A stretch of 36,520 nt of DNA from an uncultured bacterium (lineage in GTDB: Bacteria; Myxococcota_A; Bradymonadia; Bradymonadales; Bradymonadaceae): assembly GCA_937981985.1 (NCBI GenBank), contig CALJNB010000078.1:1-36520 (forward strand). The letters run 5' to 3'. The notes under the pieces are model-generated. The model made no database searches. It was not told the origin of the DNA and was given only the letters and a program-made list of their open reading frames with translations. The translations under genes and the position numbers were made by a program. Below are positions 33,575 to 36,520 of the stretch, piece after piece (the first letter of the stretch is position 1; every line of letters starts with the position of its first letter).

Positions 33575-34603
33575 ATGACAGCATCTACAATAGACAGCAT
33601 CAAAGAATCGGTATCGGTTTACTATGGGCAAACGATCAAAAAAACTGAAGATTTCAGTTATAATGCATGTTGCGTGGCCGATTACGATAAGTCCTTATTG
33701 GAAAAGATCACACCTGAGGTTTTGGAAAAGAGATACGGGTGTGGATCGCCGCTTCCGGTTTTGTTGGAAGGAAAAACAGTACTGGATCTTGGATCCGGTG
33801 CTGGAATTGACTGTTTTATAGCGTCTCAATTGGTAGGCGAAAAAGGTCATGTTATTGGTATTGATATGACCGATGAACAGCTCGAGATTGCGAACCGAAA
33901 CATCGCCCCACACATGAAAAATTTCGGTTATGGAAAGCCCAATATTGAGTTTAAAAAAGGATTCATCGAAGAAATTCCAGTCCCCGATAGTTCTGTGGAC
34001 GTTGTGATTTCAAATTGTGTGATCAATTTGTCGCCAACCAAAGATCAGGTATTCGCCGAAATTTATCGGATACTGAAGCCGGGGGGTGAATTCTATATTT
34101 CAGATATCGTTGCGGATCGTCGCGTTCCACAGCGATTGCAGGATGACGAAGAGTTATGGGGCGAGTGCTTAACAGGAGCAGCATATGTAGACGATTTGCG
34201 TCGCATAACCGAAAAAGCGGGTTTTTTTGATATCAGAACGGTATCTTCTCGCTTTACAGATCTTGTGGAAGGTATTCGATTTTATTCGCGAAATATTCGT
34301 GGTTTCAAAATCGAACTGGAAGATCGATGTGAAGATTACGGTCAAGTTGTGATTTATAACGGTACGATTTGGGGGCATGATTCAAAATTTGAGCTCGATC
34401 AAAATCATCTTTTTCACGCCGGCGTCCCAGAACGTGTGTGTAAAAACACAGCTGATATGTTGAGCCAATCTCGATACGCGGATCATTTTCAAGTATCGGC
34501 GCCGATGTCCCATCTAGGACTTTTTGATTGTTCCGCTGACACACCAGCTTCGTCTGGTGCGCCAACGACGATCAATCTTCCGGAATCTTCGGGCTGTTGT
34601 TAA
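33575..34603 (+). CDS. arsM: Arsenite S-adenosylmethionine methyltransferase-like protein
   Basis: A 342-residue protein close in layout to the algal and bacterial ArsM enzymes that methylate As(III) using SAM. DLGSGAGID (71-79) is the SAM site. All cysteines used by characterised ArsM are in place: C32/C33 in NACC, C56 in YGCGSP, C148 in SNCVINLSP and C198 in WGECLTGA. The C-terminal domain matches by RFYSRNIRGFKI, EDYGQVVIYNG, the FxLD segment and MSHLGLFDC. The chain ends in a vicinal Cys pair (C341-C342). No arsR, arsB or arsC is nearby. A candidate promoter with an inverted repeat lies upstream. Confidence 0.85.
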   Translation: MTASTIDSIKESVSVYYGQTIKKTEDFSYNACCVADYDKSLLEKITPEVLEKRYGCGSPLPVLLEGKTVLDLGSGAGIDCFIASQLVGEKGHVIGIDMTDEQLEIANRNIAPHMKNFGYGKPNIEFKKGFIEEIPVPDSSVDVVISNCVINLSPTKDQVFAEIYRILKPGGEFYISDIVADRRVPQRLQDDEELWGECLTGAAYVDDLRRITEKAGFFDIRTVSSRFTDLVEGIRFYSRNIRGFKIELEDRCEDYGQVVIYNGTIWGHDSKFELDQNHLFHAGVPERVCKNTADMLSQSRYADHFQVSAPMSHLGLFDCSADTPASSGAPTTINLPESSGCC

Positions 34604-34831
34604 GTCAGTCAGACACTCTTACCCATTTACTAGAAATTGGGTGATCCTAACTTAGGGTTGAACTTTAAGGTTTTTCGCCAATATCAGATTTCCGACCTTT
34701 TGATTGTTCATCTGATCTTCTTGTAGTATCAGATCATCACTGAACCAATACAACGAAACGAACCCACAGCTTCTTTAGGTCTCACTAGAGACTCTAACGT
34801 TGTTGAAAGGTTGGTAGATTAGGGACAAACA
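34604..34831 (+). other. Intergenic region rich in inverted repeats, before the VOC gene
   Basis: No gene is supported here. ATCAGAT occurs at 34683-34689, as its complement ATCTGAT at 34710-34716, and again at 34728-34734. An imperfect hairpin ACCCA-TTT..AAATTGGGT follows arsM at about 34617-34640 without a T run. GTCTC-ACTA-GAGAC lies at 34779-34792 and overlaps the palindrome TAGAG-A-CTCTA (34786-34796). AGGGA is the ribosome-binding site of the VOC gene. Confidence 0.5.
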
Positions 34832-35227
34832 ATGATTAAAGTGAAAGCGATCGGCGGCGTTTTTTTTAAATGTGAGGATACGAAAAGCCTTGCGCATTGG
34901 TATGAAAAACATTTGGGGTTTGATATTTCCGAACACGGATTCTCGATGTTTAAGCCTCGCGAAATGCCAGCAGGTGGATTCACCTTATGGACGCCCTTTA
35001 AAGCCGATACGGATTATTTTGGCGACGGTCCACAGCAGTTTATGTTTAATCTTATTGTCGACGATGTCGTGGGGGCCCTCGCTCAGGTCAAAGAGGGCGG
35101 CGCCGAAATCGTGGGAGAAGTCGACGATACCGATTATGGGGTTTTTGGTTGGTTCATCGATCCTGCCGGTTTTAAGGTCGAACTCTGGAATCCGGCTAGC
35201 CCGCGGGCTAAAACAAAGCCCGATTGA
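34832..35227 (+). CDS. VOC-family (glyoxalase/bleomycin-resistance fold) protein
   Basis: A 131-residue single-domain member of the vicinal oxygen chelate superfamily. KAIGGVFFKCEDTKSLAHWYEKHLGF is the first beta-alpha-beta unit, and QQFMFNLIVDDVVGALAQVKEGGAEIVGEV with GWFIDPAGFKVELWNP is the second. The Glu in VELW is a usual metal ligand. Members range from glyoxalases to antibiotic-resistance proteins; the activity cannot be told. It has its own leader, so co-transcription with arsM is uncertain. Confidence 0.9.
   Translation: MIKVKAIGGVFFKCEDTKSLAHWYEKHLGFDISEHGFSMFKPREMPAGGFTLWTPFKADTDYFGDGPQQFMFNLIVDDVVGALAQVKEGGAEIVGEVDDTDYGVFGWFIDPAGFKVELWNPASPRAKTKPD
35197..35210. repeat. 14-bp perfect palindrome at the end of the VOC gene
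   Basis: TAGCCCGCGGGCTA lies within the last codons of the VOC gene. A second short inverted pair, GCCCG (35218-35222) and CGGGC (35235-35239), follows. There is no T run, so it is not a standard terminator, although it could protect the 3' end between the convergent genes. Confidence 0.45.
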
Positions 35228-35283
35228 CCACTAGCGGGCGCAAATTCTTCTAACTTAGAGGGGGAAAATAGTTCATGAGGTTG

Positions 35284-36520
35284 TTATTCTTCGCTCTCGT
35301 GATTTTGGATTCGAACGTTCGGTCTTGGTCCGGGGATAATCGCTTTTTTGGAAAAAGATTTCCAAATTCCTCCAGTCGTAAAACTGCCCCAAGCCCAAGG
35401 GGCCCATTTATAGAGTCTTACAACCAACCAAACCGCCCAAAGTAGCATTGCGATTCTCCAAAACCAGTCAGAGATCGTGAGGATCGTTGGTTGCGGGAGC
35501 GCTGAAGTAGAACGATCAACATACCAACGGAAGATCCGATTCGTTGAGTTGGCACCTTTGACTTGCATATCGATATTGATCAAAAGGTTTGTATGAATGG
35601 CAGCATATAAAACACCAAGCGCCACGATTGTGATGAAGGGAATCGCAAGTTGGGCCAAATTGAACATACTTGGATTTTCCAAAGGGCTTTCATTTCGCCA
35701 TCGTATAACCAGAAACCAGAAGACAATCGGTATGAGAGCTATCGGTGGAAGTTGGGATAGACCGATGACCAAAATCATCCATTCATACGTTTTCACGGGC
35801 AGCCCTTTGATTCGGCCAATGCCGAACGCAATGAGCAACATAATGAGTAGTCGCGGCCAGAATAAAACGGCAGGTCCCCAGGGCGAGCCCATCGCCCACA
35901 GTACCCAACGATCATCACCTCTTGAGATGCTTGTCTTCACGTTCACTGCGTCACTTCCGATATCCACCGGTGGAGCGGTTTCGAAGGCTTTGCGTTCCCA
36001 GCTTTGTTGCCATTCTAACACGATGTTTTGGGCCCCAGGTTTAAGAGGGACGGTTACAACATTTCCCACCGGTCGAATTGAAACGGTATTGTTATCAATA
36101 TTTACTTTTTGTAATTCCGCGCCATCAGGAATTGTTATTTTTTGCCATCCGCCTTGGGAGGCTCGGACTTTCATCGACAAGTTAGCCAACAGTAAACGAT
36201 TGCCCGGTGTAACAGTGTAATTTACGTTGGTGACCGTTGATGAAGCGCCCGAAACACCCTCAGGTCTATTGATTTGGATTTCCAACTGTTCTCCCGGCCA
36301 AGGGAAAAATGACGGACTCGAAATGCCATTCTTTATATGATCGATCGGAGCGATGCTTTTATTAAAACCACAGCGCCAGATTCTGGAACATGTCACCGAC
36401 CATTGTTCGGTCCAGGGTTGGTCCGTCGCTGCGGCAAGTTTGATTGTAGGTTGTATTGAAAGCTCAGAAACAAAACGAATAGTCTTTTGACCGCGAGGAA
36501 GTTCCACGGCAACCATGGTA
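35284..36520 (-). CDS. C-terminal part of a large membrane protein (5' end outside the window)
   Basis: The frame is open across the right edge, so the ATG at 36516 is probably internal. The visible 411 residues start with a beta-rich extracytoplasmic part (about residues 1-210: WPGEQLEIQINRPEGVSG, YTVTPGNRLLLANLSMKV, LKPGAQNIVLEWQQSWE) and end with five or six membrane helices between about 215 and 380. The tail KAIIPGPRPNVRIQNHESEE is polar. I do not recognise a named family. It is convergent with the VOC gene. Confidence 0.75.
   Translation of the reverse strand, partial: TMVAVELPRGQKTIRFVSELSIQPTIKLAAATDQPWTEQWSVTCSRIWRCGFNKSIAPIDHIKNGISSPSFFPWPGEQLEIQINRPEGVSGASSTVTNVNYTVTPGNRLLLANLSMKVRASQGGWQKITIPDGAELQKVNIDNNTVSIRPVGNVVTVPLKPGAQNIVLEWQQSWERKAFETAPPVDIGSDAVNVKTSISRGDDRWVLWAMGSPWGPAVLFWPRLLIMLLIAFGIGRIKGLPVKTYEWMILVIGLSQLPPIALIPIVFWFLVIRWRNESPLENPSMFNLAQLAIPFITIVALGVLYAAIHTNLLINIDMQVKGANSTNRIFRWYVDRSTSALPQPTILTISDWFWRIAMLLWAVWLVVRLYKWAPWAWGSFTTGGIWKSFSKKAIIPGPRPNVRIQNHESEE

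Overview
The window reads as a chromosomal stretch of a Gram-negative bacterium of the former Deltaproteobacteria, most likely Myxococcota or a close relative. The grounds are a DUF4215-repeat/fibrinogen-like surface protein, a thrombospondin-type-3 protein with a MYXO-CTERM-like tail, many lipoproteins, an outer-membrane beta-barrel candidate, and DUF2339 and PEGA proteins. Base composition is moderate by eye (not computed). The placement is inference. I see no phage genes, transposase, CRISPR array, tRNA or rRNA.

Layout: 1-1028 is the 3' end of a DUF4215 repeat protein, followed by a terminator. A tightly packed plus-strand operon at 1224-7696 holds mutS, a CBM9-like secreted protein, a small membrane protein, an MhpD-like hydratase, a Cys-rich lipoprotein and an alpha/beta hydrolase. 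Minus-strand genes from 12553 to 7688 encode a beta-barrel protein, a class III aminotransferase, a Nudix hydrolase, two tandem cyclophilin lipoproteins and a small membrane protein. A short plus-strand gene lies at 12693-12953. The minus-strand operon 16634-12950 holds clpX, a PEGA lipoprotein, a CoA-binding protein and a TrmA/RlmD-type RNA methyltransferase with an unusual C-terminal extension. DUF2461 and DUF2339 genes follow on the minus strand.

The best candidate for something undescribed is just upstream of the DUF2339 gene. A 43-codon membrane microprotein (TTG start, 20695-20564) has a perfect AAGGAGG ribosome-binding site and ends in a TAATG overlap with the DUF2339 start. Its ribosome-binding site, and every base up to the start codon, lies in one arm of a 13-bp stem-loop (20696-20736). 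This looks like a translational switch controlling a microprotein/DUF2339 pair.

Further right are a BtuF-like binding protein without a signal peptide, a membrane-anchored hypothetical protein, and the 1415-residue TSP3 surface protein (22559-26806) closed by a clear terminator. Then come an SDR enzyme, a small lipoprotein, and on the minus strand a YdeP-type molybdopterin oxidoreductase, a phosphoglycerate-dehydrogenase-like enzyme and a radical SAM protein. A divergent arsenite methyltransferase-like gene (arsM) with all its arsenic-binding cysteines and an operator-like inverted repeat follows. The window ends with a VOC-family protein and the 3' part of a large membrane protein gene that runs off the right edge.
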